This document shows positions 55,462 to 64,000 of a stretch of 64,000 bases of DNA, one piece after another. The notes beneath the pieces were generated by a model that was not told the DNA's origin, made no database searches, and saw only the letters and a program-made list of their open reading frames with translations. The translations under genes and the position numbers were made by a program. Source of the DNA: Pelagomonas calceolata (lineage: Eukaryota; Sar; Pelagophyceae; Pelagomonadales; Pelagomonadaceae); assembly GCA_918797485.1 (NCBI GenBank), contig CAKKNE010000005.1:806001-870000 (forward strand), in the 5' to 3' direction. The first letter of the stretch is position 1, and each line of letters begins with the position of its first letter.

Positions 55462-56538
55462 ATGACTACGCAAGACCTCGACGTCTCCGAGCCGCGGCGC
55501 CCGAACCCAGACACGGATGGCGCCGCTTGGGTGGTAGACGTCGTTAAAGGTGGCAGCAAGGTCCTCGCCACGCTGGACGTGACGGCCGAGCTCCTGCCGC
55601 CGCGAAAAAATGCGAAAGGGCGCGTCGTGTGGTCGCTGCCGGCCGAGATCGGGCAGCAGCCGCGCCTCGGCCTCAAGGACAAGGAGCGCGTGCTGGAAGC
55701 GTATAAAGTGCAGCGCAAGAAGCGCAAGGAGGCGAACCACGAGAAGGCCAAGGAGCTCTCGAAGGCGCAGAAGAAGATTGAGAAGAAACAACGCTGGGCC
55801 GCGACGCGGCTCCAGGCGGAGGCGCGGCGCGGCTTCGCGCGCGACGCGATCCGCCTGAAGCGCCAGGAGCGCGCCGTCGAGGCGCTCGCCGGGTCGCCGC
55901 CGCCCTCTCCGCCGGCGCCGGCACGGCCGAGCGTCGGCGCGCGCGCCCGCGCCCGCGCCGCGGCGGCGCCCGCCGCCGCGCCGCCGGTCACGCCGCACGC
56001 GCCGCGGCCGCGCCCGCCGCCGGACCTCGCCGTCGACGCGCCGCTCGCGGACCGCCAGGCCTGGTGCGAACAGTGGAAGGCGCGCGTCGTGGCGCACCTC
56101 GACGACTTGGCTCGCGACGCGTGGGCGGCAGCGGCGCGGCGCGCGGACGCGGCGCCGCGCCCGGCGCCGGCCGCGGTCCAGCGTTATGCGCCGCCGCCAG
56201 CCGCGGCGCCGCCCGGGCCGCCGCCCGGCCTCCCGCCGGGCCTCGGGGCGCCCGTCGCGGCGCCGTCTGTGCCGGTGGCACCGCTCACGGCGGCGCCTGC
56301 CGCGCCCGGGGCTCTGCCGTACGGCGGCGACGTCCAGGCGGCGATGCGCAACCAGGACCGGGCCGCAATCCGCCAGATCATGAAAGCGCGCGGGACGCAA
56401 GAGACGCGGCGCGCGTCGGCGCCGGCCGCGCTGCCGCCGCCGGGCCTCGCGCAGTCGACGTCCCAGCCGACGGAGTTGCCGGAGATGCCGGAGACGATTT
56501 CATTCCTCCGGTCGTCGCCGCTCGGCATCCGGCTCTGA
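55462..56538 (+). CDS. IQ-motif, Pro/Ala-rich protein
   Basis: 358 residues. A Lys/Glu helix (about 70-115) leads into one IQ motif, ATRLQAEARRGFARDAIRLK, which usually binds calmodulin or myosin light chains. After it comes a long disordered Pro/Ala region with PPGPPPGLPPGLGAP, a possible profilin/EVH1 ligand. Residue context and a clear ATG (AATAATGACT) support the start. Extreme GC content produces long antisense frames here that I reject. A cytoskeletal role is plausible only. Confidence 0.6.
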   Translation: MTTQDLDVSEPRRPNPDTDGAAWVVDVVKGGSKVLATLDVTAELLPPRKNAKGRVVWSLPAEIGQQPRLGLKDKERVLEAYKVQRKKRKEANHEKAKELSKAQKKIEKKQRWAATRLQAEARRGFARDAIRLKRQERAVEALAGSPPPSPPAPARPSVGARARARAAAAPAAAPPVTPHAPRPRPPPDLAVDAPLADRQAWCEQWKARVVAHLDDLARDAWAAAARRADAAPRPAPAAVQRYAPPPAAAPPGPPPGLPPGLGAPVAAPSVPVAPLTAAPAAPGALPYGGDVQAAMRNQDRAAIRQIMKARGTQETRRASAPAALPPPGLAQSTSQPTELPEMPETISFLRSSPLGIRL

Positions 56539-56670
56539 TCAACGCACGGCCTCGTCGTCGCCAAGAGTAATGTATTTTAAGAGACATCCGAGTCAAGCAA
56601 TCGAAACTTATTCGGTAGGGGGGGGGAGCGCGCCATGTCAGGGGCTCGAAGCCCCGTCGGCGCACGAAAT

Positions 56671-56925
56671 CTAGACGCCCATGTAGCCGTCGTCCTCGTC
56701 CTCGTACTCGCCCTCCTCCTCGGCCGTCGCGTCCTGGTACTGCTGGTACTCGGACACGAGGTCGTTCATGTTCGACTCGGCCTCGGTGAACTCCATCTCG
56801 TCCATGCCCTCGCCCGTGTACCAGTGGAGGAAGGCCTTGCGGCGGAACATGGCCGTGAACTGCTCGGCGACGCGCTTCCACGTCTCCTGGATGGCCGTGC
56901 TGTTGCCGATGAACGTCGTCGACAT
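56671..56925 (-). pseudogene. Orphan beta-tubulin C-terminal fragment
   Basis: 84 codons match the last fifth of beta-tubulin almost perfectly: [60 protein letters not shown], then an [11 protein letters not shown] acidic tail. Homology begins abruptly at the codon before the Met (R for the usual K). The preceding 360 residues are absent from the 700 bp upstream. It may be a truncated duplicate or the last exon of a gene with a very distant upstream part. The purified codon use means the copy is recent or conserved by conversion. Confidence 0.75.
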
Positions 56926-57637
56926 ACGCTCGGCGCGTGGTCGCGCTGTTTTTGGGCGTTACGGTTTTTTCCGCGACGAGCGGGGTCCGGATAGGCATTT
57001 TTTACGTCGCCCTCGCCCGTCAGGCCGCCGCGCCCAGCCCTGGGGATGGTGCGCCGGCCGTCCGAGAGACGCTCGGGGCGGCGCGGCGTCCAGCGCGGCG
57101 ACGCCGTTAATGTCGTGATTTACGGTTTGATCTCTCCACAATCACCGCGCGCCGCCGCGCCGCCGGCGCCACGCGTCTCAACCGTTACTGGCGAGTCATT
57201 GAAGGCACGCCCGCACGAGAAGACGCGGCGGCGGTGCCTGAGCGCCAAAAGCCTGAAATTGCCGCGGGCCAGCGGTCAAAATGTAGAATCAATCCGAGGC
57301 TCCCAAGAGCGATGATTCCACGCCGCAGACGTCCTCTTAATCGATTGGGCCGCGAGACCGTCGATTCTGCTTGCTAGTGTCTTACATGCCGCTAGCCCCC
57401 CATCACGAGCGCCGGCGCTTTAACTCGCAGCCAGCATCAGCCGAGCAGCGATTGACCACGTTTCGCAGCAGTTCACACCACTGCGACAGCAACAAGCATC
57501 GCAGAGCAACTATCGCCATCGCTGCGGCACGTTTAAGCCTGTTTTGTGACAGTGCTCTCTGAACACAATCCGTCGCACGAGCTTGCGCAGGGCTCGTCGT
57601 CGGCGAGGACCACGCCCAAAACGGCGTTCTAAGCGTA
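56926..57637. promoter_or_regulatory. 712-bp spacer
   Basis: No gene and no further tubulin homology are seen on either strand. The right half holds a near-consensus CTAG motif at 57373 and feeds the gene at 57638. Confidence 0.5.
57373..57396 (+). promoter_or_regulatory. CTAG palindrome motif, copy 15
   Basis: GCTAGTGTCTTAC, then ATGCCGCTAGC. It is 242 bp upstream of 57638, same orientation. Confidence 0.6.
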
Positions 57638-58570
57638 ATGGCGCTCCTCATGGACTACGCAAAAGCCCTCTTCGACATAGCCATGATCATCGCGGTGCAG
57701 GCATTGATGCTCGCCCAGGTGAGCTTCGGCTACTACCGTTTGAAAGGCGAAGTACCGGAAGGCGTCACGGTCCGAGACCGAGAACCCCTACCCAAGGAAT
57801 CCACTCTATCGATAGTGATTCCGGCGTACCGCGAAGCCGATACCATAGAAGCTACCTTAAGGCGGGTAGCGCAGGCGGCCAGCTGGCCGAGCAGATGTGA
57901 GGTCATTGTGGTCGATGCCGGAGGCGGCGACGACACGCTACCCATCGTGCGACGATTGAAAAAAGAGCTCGACTTTGACATACAAATCACAACGTCGACG
58001 GGCGGCCGCGGCCCCGCCGTCGCCGCCGGCGCCGCGAAGGCCAAAGGCCAAGCATTGCTCGTTCTGCACGCCGACACGCTGCTGCCCTACGCCTTCGACG
58101 ACCGCATCATCGAAGCGTTGGGCGCGAACTACGCGTGCTGCTTTAGATTTGCGGTCGACCGGACCCAGATTCACTGGAAAGGATTATTACGGTGGCTGCG
58201 CCTCGTACCGTTCGAGGTCATGGATCGGACCGTATTCATAAGGTCGGGCTTCTTCCAGCTGCCCTTCGGCGACCAAGCCATAGCCTGCCGGAAGACGACG
58301 TACGCGGCGCTCGGCGGCTTTGATGAATTGGCACGGGCGCCCATGCTCGAGGATTATCTGTTGGTGCAGAAATTACGAAGGCTGGGCAAGGCGTTGGGGG
58401 CGCGCTGCATCACCCAGCTCGGGGCGCCGGCGCGGTGCCACCCGCGGCGCTGGCTCGCGCGGCCCGTCTGGCGCGTCAACTGGACGAACCAGGTGATCAT
58501 GGTGCAAGTGAACTACCGGGGCCTGACGCCGCAGCAGGTCTTCGAGCTGTACTACGGGCGGCGCGTGTAA
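57638..58570 (+). CDS. TIGR04283-type GT2 glycosyltransferase
   Basis: 310 residues. After an N-terminal membrane helix (IAMIIAVQALMLAQVSFGYY) comes a GT-A fold: LSIVIPAYREADTIEATLRR, VIVVDAGGGDDT, GGRGPAVAAGAAKAKGQALL, LHADT (metal/nucleotide-binding acidic site), FRFAVD and PFGDQAIACRKTTYAALGGF, then MLEDYLLVQKLRRLGK. This is the pattern of rSAM/selenodomain-associated transferase 2 (TIGR04283), the usual bacterial partner of TIGR04282, whose homologue lies at 18091. The donor is probably a nucleotide sugar, acceptor unknown. The membrane helix is an addition relative to bacterial forms. Confidence 0.85.
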   Translation: MALLMDYAKALFDIAMIIAVQALMLAQVSFGYYRLKGEVPEGVTVRDREPLPKESTLSIVIPAYREADTIEATLRRVAQAASWPSRCEVIVVDAGGGDDTLPIVRRLKKELDFDIQITTSTGGRGPAVAAGAAKAKGQALLVLHADTLLPYAFDDRIIEALGANYACCFRFAVDRTQIHWKGLLRWLRLVPFEVMDRTVFIRSGFFQLPFGDQAIACRKTTYAALGGFDELARAPMLEDYLLVQKLRRLGKALGARCITQLGAPARCHPRRWLARPVWRVNWTNQVIMVQVNYRGLTPQQVFELYYGRRV

Positions 58571-58662
58571 AGTGATTGTTAGTACACCACCGACTCGCGC
58601 CGATCGCGGTGACGGCGTGCTGGGGGGTCTAGACCGCCATTGCGCCATCGGCGCAGGCTAGT

Positions 58663-60327
58663 TTACAAAATTACTTCCGCGAGCGCGACGTCGGGCGGTT
58701 CGCGCGGCGCGTCCGATAGCGGTATTGTACTAAAGTCCCGGAAGACTTTGGCCGCGGACTCGTTGCAAGGCGGTCCAACAATAGCCCCGTCATCAAAGGC
58801 GTTGCGCGCCACGCACGCTCTATGACGTTGCCCGCGCACGTGGTTTGCTAGGGCGTCGGCCCTCGCCAGGCCCGCGCCACATACCACACACCTCCGCACG
58901 CCGTTGACCAAGGGCGCCACCCGGGCCGGTCCCGCGAGGGCGTTGACCCAGGCCTTTTCGTCGTAGGCCCGCGGCGGGAGGCCCTGGCTCGACCGCGACG
59001 GCGGCGGCTTTGGTAAAGACGTCGCGATTTTCGAGGCGAGGCGCTTCGTAGCTTCGGTCAACATGCTACAAGCTTCATCGTCGCCGCCTTCCTTACAAGC
59101 CAATGCGACGGCCTCCGCCGTCGAGCAGCGGCCCGGGCCGGAGCCTTCGTGTAAAGCGTCGACGAGAGGCGAGTGCATGCTTTTGATCGACGCCTCCGAC
59201 AATTGTAGACGTTTCGGTTTCGGTAGACCCAGGAACGATGCCCGCTTCTCTAAAGCATCGACCACAGCCTGGGCACGCTGCCAGGACCCGTCTGGGATTA
59301 GGACTGTCCCGCGCCACGTTGCTGGTGATATGGTGACCGCTTCATCACTAGGAAAGAGTACGGAAGCGCCACTTTGTAGGGCACTATCCACTTCACCAGT
59401 ATGGACGCCCCAGACCGTAAAGGAAGCGCGCTGGAGCAGCATCGGTATTAAAGGAGCCGAGGCCGTCGTCCTCATTAACTCAGAAGGGTGCGCCACGACG
59501 ACTAATTTGGGCGAGCATTCGACGGGCGCGTCGAACAGCTCGGCGCACGCACAGGGCCGCGACCAGCACATGCCGCACGTCTTCGCGGCGTGTCTCATTG
59601 TACATCGGGCTAATTCCGGCGCCTTGTCTAGTAGGGCATCGCCCGTCTCGAAAGTTGTATCAGGACAAGAAGCGCACTGGTCGACGGCGGCGGCGAACAT
59701 GAGCCGCTGGGGCCTTCGTTGCGGCACGGACGCGCACACGACCGCGATTGAGGCGCGGCCGCGATGGAACGACCCCTCAAACAGGTCCCGCTCACGCTCG
59801 CACGCGTCGACGACGTCGAGGCCGAGCTCCTCCCGTATCGTGGAGATGGAGGCGAGGCGGTCGGTAGTAGGACCGGGCACCGCGTTCTGCACATGTATGT
59901 GTTCACTACCGAAGCCGACGTAGAGGTAGCGCCCGCCCGGCTGCAGCGCCTTTCCTATCATAGCGTGGGCCTCCTTTCGCTCGTCGGCCGTACTATAGGC
60001 GCAGAAGACGCTCACTATGACATCGTACGGCCCGGTGGCCAAGGCGCCCATAGCGTCCGCTTTTAGGGTTTGTATGCGAACATTTCTAGCAGTAGCGAGC
60101 CTCTCCGCCTTCTCCAGCGCTTTTTTAGAGGGATCGCTGGCGACGCACTCGAAGCCTTTCGAAGCCAGATAGACGGCGTTGCGGCCTTCGCCCTCGCCGA
60201 TCAACAACACGCGGCCTTGACCAGGCAGCCATCTTTTCGCAACGGCTTCTACCACACATGCGTTCGGGTCCTTGCCGTACACATATTTCCCCGTGGATGA
60301 ATAGCGGTGGTCCCAGTCGACCGGCAT
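58663..60327 (-). CDS. Fusion: SAM methyltransferase, DTW tRNA-acp transferase, C2H2 zinc finger
   Basis: 554 residues from ATG 60327 (upstream frame to 60543 crosses the CTAG motif and is taken as 5' UTR). Domain 1 (1-200): WDHRYSSTGKYVYGKDPNAC, RVLLIGEGEGRNAVYLASKG, DVIVSVF and ALQPGGRYLYVGF form a TehB-like SAM methyltransferase. Domain 2 (about 225-420): TCGMCWSRPCACAELFDAPV, VLFPSDEA and LIPDGSWQRAQAVV match DTW proteins, which transfer the aminocarboxypropyl group of SAM to tRNA uridine (acp3U). Domain 3: RRCVVCGAGLARADALANHV, then RGQRHRAC is a U1-like C2H2 finger, an RNA-binding type. The order suggests a single RNA-modifying enzyme. Confidence 0.8.
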   Translation of the reverse strand: MPVDWDHRYSSTGKYVYGKDPNACVVEAVAKRWLPGQGRVLLIGEGEGRNAVYLASKGFECVASDPSKKALEKAERLATARNVRIQTLKADAMGALATGPYDVIVSVFCAYSTADERKEAHAMIGKALQPGGRYLYVGFGSEHIHVQNAVPGPTTDRLASISTIREELGLDVVDACERERDLFEGSFHRGRASIAVVCASVPQRRPQRLMFAAAVDQCASCPDTTFETGDALLDKAPELARCTMRHAAKTCGMCWSRPCACAELFDAPVECSPKLVVVAHPSELMRTTASAPLIPMLLQRASFTVWGVHTGEVDSALQSGASVLFPSDEAVTISPATWRGTVLIPDGSWQRAQAVVDALEKRASFLGLPKPKRLQLSEASIKSMHSPLVDALHEGSGPGRCSTAEAVALACKEGGDDEACSMLTEATKRLASKIATSLPKPPPSRSSQGLPPRAYDEKAWVNALAGPARVAPLVNGVRRCVVCGAGLARADALANHVRGQRHRACVARNAFDDGAIVGPPCNESAAKVFRDFSTIPLSDAPREPPDVALAEVIL

Positions 60328-60750
60328 CGCTGTGTTCAGTAGCGTGCCATGGCTTGCGATGCTTGCACTGCGGCTATTGGCGCTGCACGGGCTCGAGACG
60401 CACCGAATCGAACAGCGAAGCTCTGTGAAACAACGTTTGCGTCCGTCGCAAAACAGCGTGTGCCGGGGATCGTGGCTAGACGTCGTCAAAACACAGCGCC
60501 ACAGATTAGCTAGCGGCATGTAAGACACTAGAAAGACCGGCAATTCTTTGCATCGAGCTGCGCGTGTCGGTTGTCGTTGGCTTGAATTGGCGCTAAGTGG
60601 CGCGCCCTCCTATTCTCGACGAAGCCGGTCCTACGCCCGGATTGCATCAATCATTGCCAGGAAATATTGGCTTGCCTTCGCGTCAGAATCATCTTTTCGC
60701 TGCCCGGGTTCTTGTCACCGCCCGAGCCCACCGTCGAGGACGTGGCCGCG
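60328..60750. promoter_or_regulatory. Divergent spacer
   Basis: Between starts at 60327(-) and about 60751(+). It holds a near-consensus CTAG motif facing the fusion gene. The plus-strand gene's 5' end may extend into it. Confidence 0.45.
60509..60531 (-). promoter_or_regulatory. CTAG palindrome motif, copy 16
   Basis: The minus strand reads CTAGTGTCTTAC, then ATGCCGCTAGC. It is 182 bp upstream of the start at 60327, same orientation. Confidence 0.6.
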
Positions 60751-62133
60751 ATGGCCGAGGCGCTACCAGACGAGTTGCATGGCAAGGTCTGCGTGCAGGG
60801 GCCGCGATGGCTGAAGGACCGGTTGAAGGCCCGCTTCGCCCCGATGGCCGACGCCGGCGCCGACCCGCTCGTCGATTGCGACGGGAGCCCTCTCGCCCCG
60901 TGGTCGACGTTCACCAGCAAGCCCGATGTGCCTGTCGGCTCGAACGACTCGCTTCATGTTCTACTCCATGGCCTGGGCCCCGCGGAAGGCTGGCGGACCC
61001 TCGCGCGCGACGGCACGCGAGCGACCTTTTACTGGACCGACGGCAACAGATACAAAGTGCGCCCATACAAGAAGACGTGGACGGGGTGGCGCATGACGCG
61101 TGAAACTTCAGGTGTCGGCGAGTGTGGGCTGGAGGTGACGCGCCTCGCCCTCCCCGTGGGCCTCGGGACGGTGCAAATGGGCCTCGACCGTCAGAACCCG
61201 CCCGACCCGGAGTCGACCACCCTGCATCTACTCGTGAGCCAAGAAGATTGCGCCAGCGGCATGAGCGGCGTCGAGCGCATGCTGAAGCCGGAGGTGATAG
61301 AGTCCGCCACCGAGATTCGAGTAGCGATGGGCGTGATCAAGGGGGGTGGCGGGACGTGTCCCAGCAACCGCTTCGACCCAATCACGATCGAACTCGCCGC
61401 CCCGATCGGCCAGCGGAAGATCTTCGACGGGCTTTTTTTGCTTCCGAGGCCCCTAAAGTTGCCGGAGATGCCCCCGCGGGTGTGCGCGCGGGCGGACGAA
61501 GCGGCTCTCCGGCCGCCGCGACGCGTCGAGGAGCCGCTCTTCCGGGCCGGACGCCGCGTCGTCATCGCCGCAGAGGCGCCCGGGGGCCGACCGACGACGC
61601 GCGAGGAGTACAAAGCCTGGTTCGAACAGGTCGAGAGCCTGGTCGACGCGCGCTGCACGGGCTGTGCCTGCTGCTCCTGGGACGGAGAGAACTATTCAGA
61701 GTGCCGCCCGAGTACGGAAGCCTACCCTTGCGACCAACCTACTGAATACTGCGTGTGGTGCGAGGACGGCGGGGAGACGCCGATGCCGGGCCGATGGACG
61801 ACGCACGGCCGGCAGTGCCAGATGTACGAGCGCCTCCTCGACGGACGACGAGACACCGTGATAACCAGGCGCGCCAAGACCCTCGCCATCCTCAAGGACT
61901 TTTACGGGCGCGCCAACCCCGACAAGGTCGTCGACTTCTTGGGGAGAAGCGTCGCGAACGCGGGGGCCATCGCCACGGAGTACGAGGGCTTCGAGGAGCT
62001 CCTCTACGATCGGTTAGAAAGACAGTACAAGTACGTGCCTGGCGGGCCGTTTAAGGTCTGGCGCACGGGGCCGCCGTTCCCGGCGCCCGAGGCGCCGGAG
62101 CCCGCCGCGATCGATGAATCCCCCGTTTTATAA
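60751..62133 (+). CDS. Cys-rich protein of unknown function
   Basis: The open frame runs from 60667 without an ATG; the first in-frame ATG is 60751 (about 460 residues). An upstream exon may exist, because the preceding codons also read like protein (RIIFSLPGFLSPPEPTVEDV). Features: VCVQGPRWLKDRLKARFAPM near the start, a polar middle (RVAMGVIKGGGGTCPSNRFD), then a Cys cluster, DARCTGCACCSWDGENYSEC with PCDQPTEYCVWCEDGG, which could bind zinc or form disulfides. The C-terminus is Pro/Ala-rich. Not recognised. Confidence 0.6.
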   Translation: MAEALPDELHGKVCVQGPRWLKDRLKARFAPMADAGADPLVDCDGSPLAPWSTFTSKPDVPVGSNDSLHVLLHGLGPAEGWRTLARDGTRATFYWTDGNRYKVRPYKKTWTGWRMTRETSGVGECGLEVTRLALPVGLGTVQMGLDRQNPPDPESTTLHLLVSQEDCASGMSGVERMLKPEVIESATEIRVAMGVIKGGGGTCPSNRFDPITIELAAPIGQRKIFDGLFLLPRPLKLPEMPPRVCARADEAALRPPRRVEEPLFRAGRRVVIAAEAPGGRPTTREEYKAWFEQVESLVDARCTGCACCSWDGENYSECRPSTEAYPCDQPTEYCVWCEDGGETPMPGRWTTHGRQCQMYERLLDGRRDTVITRRAKTLAILKDFYGRANPDKVVDFLGRSVANAGAIATEYEGFEELLYDRLERQYKYVPGGPFKVWRTGPPFPAPEAPEPAAIDESPVL

Positions 62134-62175
62134 TAAAACACGAAAGCAGCAGTCTTAGGCGCGGGGGAGTTCATT

Positions 62176-62799
62176 CTAGAACGACGCGCCGTAAGCCGGC
62201 GGCGCGGCCGGCGCCTGGGGCCGCTCCCAGTGCGTCGTCTTCGTGTTGTGGTCGACGTAGTAGGGCTTGCCGTCGGGCGTCTTTTTTTCTTCCCAGCCCG
62301 GCGGTAGAGGTGCGGCGCCGTAGGCGGGCGGCGGCGCCTGCGCGACGGGCGCGGGCTGCGCGACCTGGGCCACCGGCGCCGCGACCTGGGCCACGACCGG
62401 CACCTTCGCGAGGAACTGGCCGCCCTCAGGCACGCCCTCGGGCACGGTCACGTAGTACTGCCCCCCGTCGATGTCGACCTCGATGCTCGTGCCGGCGGGC
62501 ACGCCCTGCGGGCGCTCGACCTGGACCATTCTTTCATTCTGCTGTAGTACCACACCCTGCGGCGGCGCCACGACGACGACGGGCCGCCCGTAGCGGTGGT
62601 AGCGCGCCGGCCGCGTGCGGCTGGCGAGGATGACGGCTCCAGCGGTCAATCCAACAGCGGTGGCGAGCGGGCGCCGCGGCGCGAAAAATCCACCCAAACC
62701 CCAGCCTGCTCCTCTAACAGGCGCCCGGCGCACGCCGCCCCCATGGAAGCCGCCGCGGTGGCCGCCGCCCCGATGCCCGCCGTGGGCTCCTTTGCCCAT
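62176..62799 (-). CDS. WW-domain protein with one membrane segment
   Basis: 208 residues from ATG 62799. The N-terminal Gly/His-rich basic region ([20 protein letters not shown]) precedes a membrane helix ([16 protein letters not shown]). A beta module follows, [37 protein letters not shown], a repeat-like pattern common in stramenopile proteins. At the C-terminus is a complete WW domain, [20 protein letters not shown], then [10 protein letters not shown], which binds Pro-rich ligands. Between lie short PVAQ repeats. Function unknown. Confidence 0.75.
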   Translation of the reverse strand: MGKGAHGGHRGGGHRGGFHGGGVRRAPVRGAGWGLGGFFAPRRPLATAVGLTAGAVILASRTRPARYHRYGRPVVVVAPPQGVVLQQNERMVQVERPQGVPAGTSIEVDIDGGQYYVTVPEGVPEGGQFLAKVPVVAQVAAPVAQVAQPAPVAQAPPPAYGAAPLPPGWEEKKTPDGKPYYVDHNTKTTHWERPQAPAAPPAYGASF

Positions 62800-63080
62800 T
62801 CTTACTCTTGTCTGGGCAGCCCTACGCAGCCAAATTTGCGGAGAGCCAGCTCGAGCTCGGAGAAGAGAAGAGAATTCCTCGTGCGGGTTGCAGACGGACG
62901 CGTCCGTCGCGTCGTCTGGAGCAAATTCACCTTCGTCGTGGTCCCGGGGCAGCGTTGGCTGGACGGCGTGGCAGGTGAGGCGCGTTTCGGTCGTCTCGCG
63001 TCGTGTCCGCGACACAAACAGGGGCCACTGGTCCTAGCACCGAACAACATTACAGGGACAAACAGAGACATTACACATGG

Positions 63081-63914
63081 CTACGACGACGCGCGCATCG
63101 CGGCAAGCTCCTCGGAAAACGCCACGACGGCCGGCCCCAGCTCGTCACGCCAAAACGCGCGGTCGCGCGGCACGCGCAGAACCCGCAGATCGTGCGGCAC
63201 CCACAGCACGAGGTCGCACCAGTCTCGCTCGCAGACCTCCATCTGGCCCTGGACCTGGGCGAAGTAGCGGTTCGGACACTTGGTCAGCGGCGCGAGCTGC
63301 CGCTTGTGCCGCCGCGACCACAGGCACTTGACTTCGAGCAAGCCCGCTTCGCCCGTCGCGCGGTCGACGACGAGGCCGTCGGGCGACGCGCCGTACTTGA
63401 GTGACGCGTCGGTCCACAGGCCGGTCGCCGCGACGTCGTGGCCCGTCTTCCGCGCGTAGGCTTTGATAGCAGTGCTCTCGTGGCGCTTCCCGAACTCGAT
63501 GGGTTGGCCGCCGAGTTTCGGCCGTGGGACCTTGCCGGCCTGCCACCGCAGCACCTCCTCGCGCGACGAAAATTTGTGCTTGTCTCGCGCCGCGTCGAAT
63601 TCCGACGCGGTTAGATCAAGCGCCGCTCTACACTTCAACCAGGCCGCCTCGTCGACGCGCTGCGATAGATCTCTCGTGTCAATGTCGACGGTGCGACCGT
63701 CGAGATCGAGCTTTGCGGTGTTTTGTCCTGATATCGTGGCGTGGCGCACGGGTCCGAGGTCGAGGCCAAGCGATTCCGTGACGCGGCCGGGCTTTTCGGC
63801 GTCCGGCTCGTCTTTTGCCCGTTGCGTCTTGGTGTTGCGGCCCCATTTCTTGAGGCGTGTGGGTGCGGCGAGCGCTGCTGCTGCTGTCGCGACGAATGCG
63901 ATGCGCAGGAGCAT
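63081..63914 (-). CDS. YqaJ-type (lambda exonuclease-like) nuclease, organelle-targeted
   Basis: 277 residues with an N-terminal leader (MLLRIAFVATAAAALAAPTR) whose A.AP site fits import into an organelle or the secretory path. The PD-(D/E)XK core is visible: EFGKRHESTAIKAYARKTGH (conserved Glu), YGASPDGLVVD (Asp) and AGLLEVKCLWSRRHK (E-x-K), then the YFAQVQGQMEVCERDWCDLV helix typical of YqaJ. These enzymes resect double-stranded DNA 5' to 3' and load an annealing protein. The family is phage-derived by origin, but here it sits as an ordinary single-exon host gene. It may serve plastid or mitochondrial DNA recombination. Confidence 0.85.
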   Translation of the reverse strand: MLLRIAFVATAAAALAAPTRLKKWGRNTKTQRAKDEPDAEKPGRVTESLGLDLGPVRHATISGQNTAKLDLDGRTVDIDTRDLSQRVDEAAWLKCRAALDLTASEFDAARDKHKFSSREEVLRWQAGKVPRPKLGGQPIEFGKRHESTAIKAYARKTGHDVAATGLWTDASLKYGASPDGLVVDRATGEAGLLEVKCLWSRRHKRQLAPLTKCPNRYFAQVQGQMEVCERDWCDLVLWVPHDLRVLRVPRDRAFWRDELGPAVVAFSEELAAMRASS

Positions 63915-64000
63915 TGTGCAGTAGCGCGTGGCAGTACGGCGTGCGTAGGAGCAGGGTGCAGTGCGCAGTGCGACAGTGCAGTGAGCAGTGAGTGAGTGCA
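63915..64000. repeat. GCAGTG-rich simple sequence at window edge
   Basis: Repeated GCAGTG/GTGCAG hexamers run to the right edge. No gene is seen. Confidence 0.6.

Noticed and set aside
55435-56400. 321-codon minus-strand frame opposite the IQ gene
   Set aside because: Arg-rich shadow caused by GC bias; no domain or sensible hydrophobic pattern.

Overview
This window looks like nuclear DNA of a compact, GC-rich stramenopile alga. The closest match I can suggest is a pelagophyte such as Aureococcus. The evidence is: proteins of eukaryotic type only (CDC5/Cef1, SAMHD1-like, beta-tubulin, F-box, BTB, FAM69 kinase, CFAP418, CFAP300); short intergenic gaps with genes freely mixed on both strands; mostly intronless genes; likely plastid or thylakoid presequences; and introns made of short inverted-repeat elements, the introner type described from Aureococcus. 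The species is an inference, not a match.

Layout. 1-4.0 kb: BTB membrane protein, F-box/Kelch protein, secreted unknown. 4.4-12.2 kb: long coiled-coil protein, small DNA-binding-like protein, CDC5 splicing factor (one intron), acidic nuclear protein. 12.2-13.0 kb: two truncated genes that meet in a broken introner. 13.1-24.9 kb: metallophosphoesterase, basic protein, hexapeptide acetyltransferase, CFAP418, DUF2064-type transferase, a TPR remnant, a PhyH-like dioxygenase, a TPR protein and an FxP-repeat zinc-finger protein. 25.2-33.0 kb: sulfotransferase, SAMHD1-like HD hydrolase, EGY/S2P-like plastid protease, and a glutathione-peroxidase-like pseudoenzyme with a Tat-like leader. 33.0-39.2 kb: tandem repeat, CFAP300, and a lower-GC block coding for an unknown protein with two Tudor-like repeats. 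39.6-52.3 kb: DUF1415 protein, small proteins, ribulose-phosphate epimerase (with introner), two methyltransferases, FAM69-like kinase, double phosphoglycerate mutase. 52.6-64 kb: HEAT-like protein with an SQ/TQ tail, IQ-motif protein, an orphan beta-tubulin tail, a GT2 transferase, a methyltransferase-DTW-zinc-finger fusion, a Cys-rich unknown, a WW protein and a YqaJ nuclease.

Two systems run through the window. (1) Introners: elements with ends CTGTGTGGAAATCAA / TTGATTTCCACACAG. Three intact copies are flanked by exact 8-bp duplications. In each, one duplicated copy supplies the 5' splice site and the element end supplies the AG, so splicing restores the original exon exactly (ribulose-phosphate epimerase, SAMHD1-like, S2P-like). 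(2) A 22-24 bp asymmetric palindrome, GCTAGTGTCTTAC then 2-4 bases then CGCTAGC. It occurs about sixteen times, only between genes. About eleven copies lie 100-320 bp upstream of a start codon and point toward it, which suggests a promoter element not covered by the usual motif lists.

Gene functions are varied: sugar phosphate and glycolysis (RPE, PGM), nucleotide pools (SAMHD1), splicing (CDC5), tRNA modification (DTW), secretory-pathway modification (sulfotransferase, FAM69, acetyltransferase) and cilia. No operons, rRNA, convincing tRNA, CRISPR array or old virus copy was seen.
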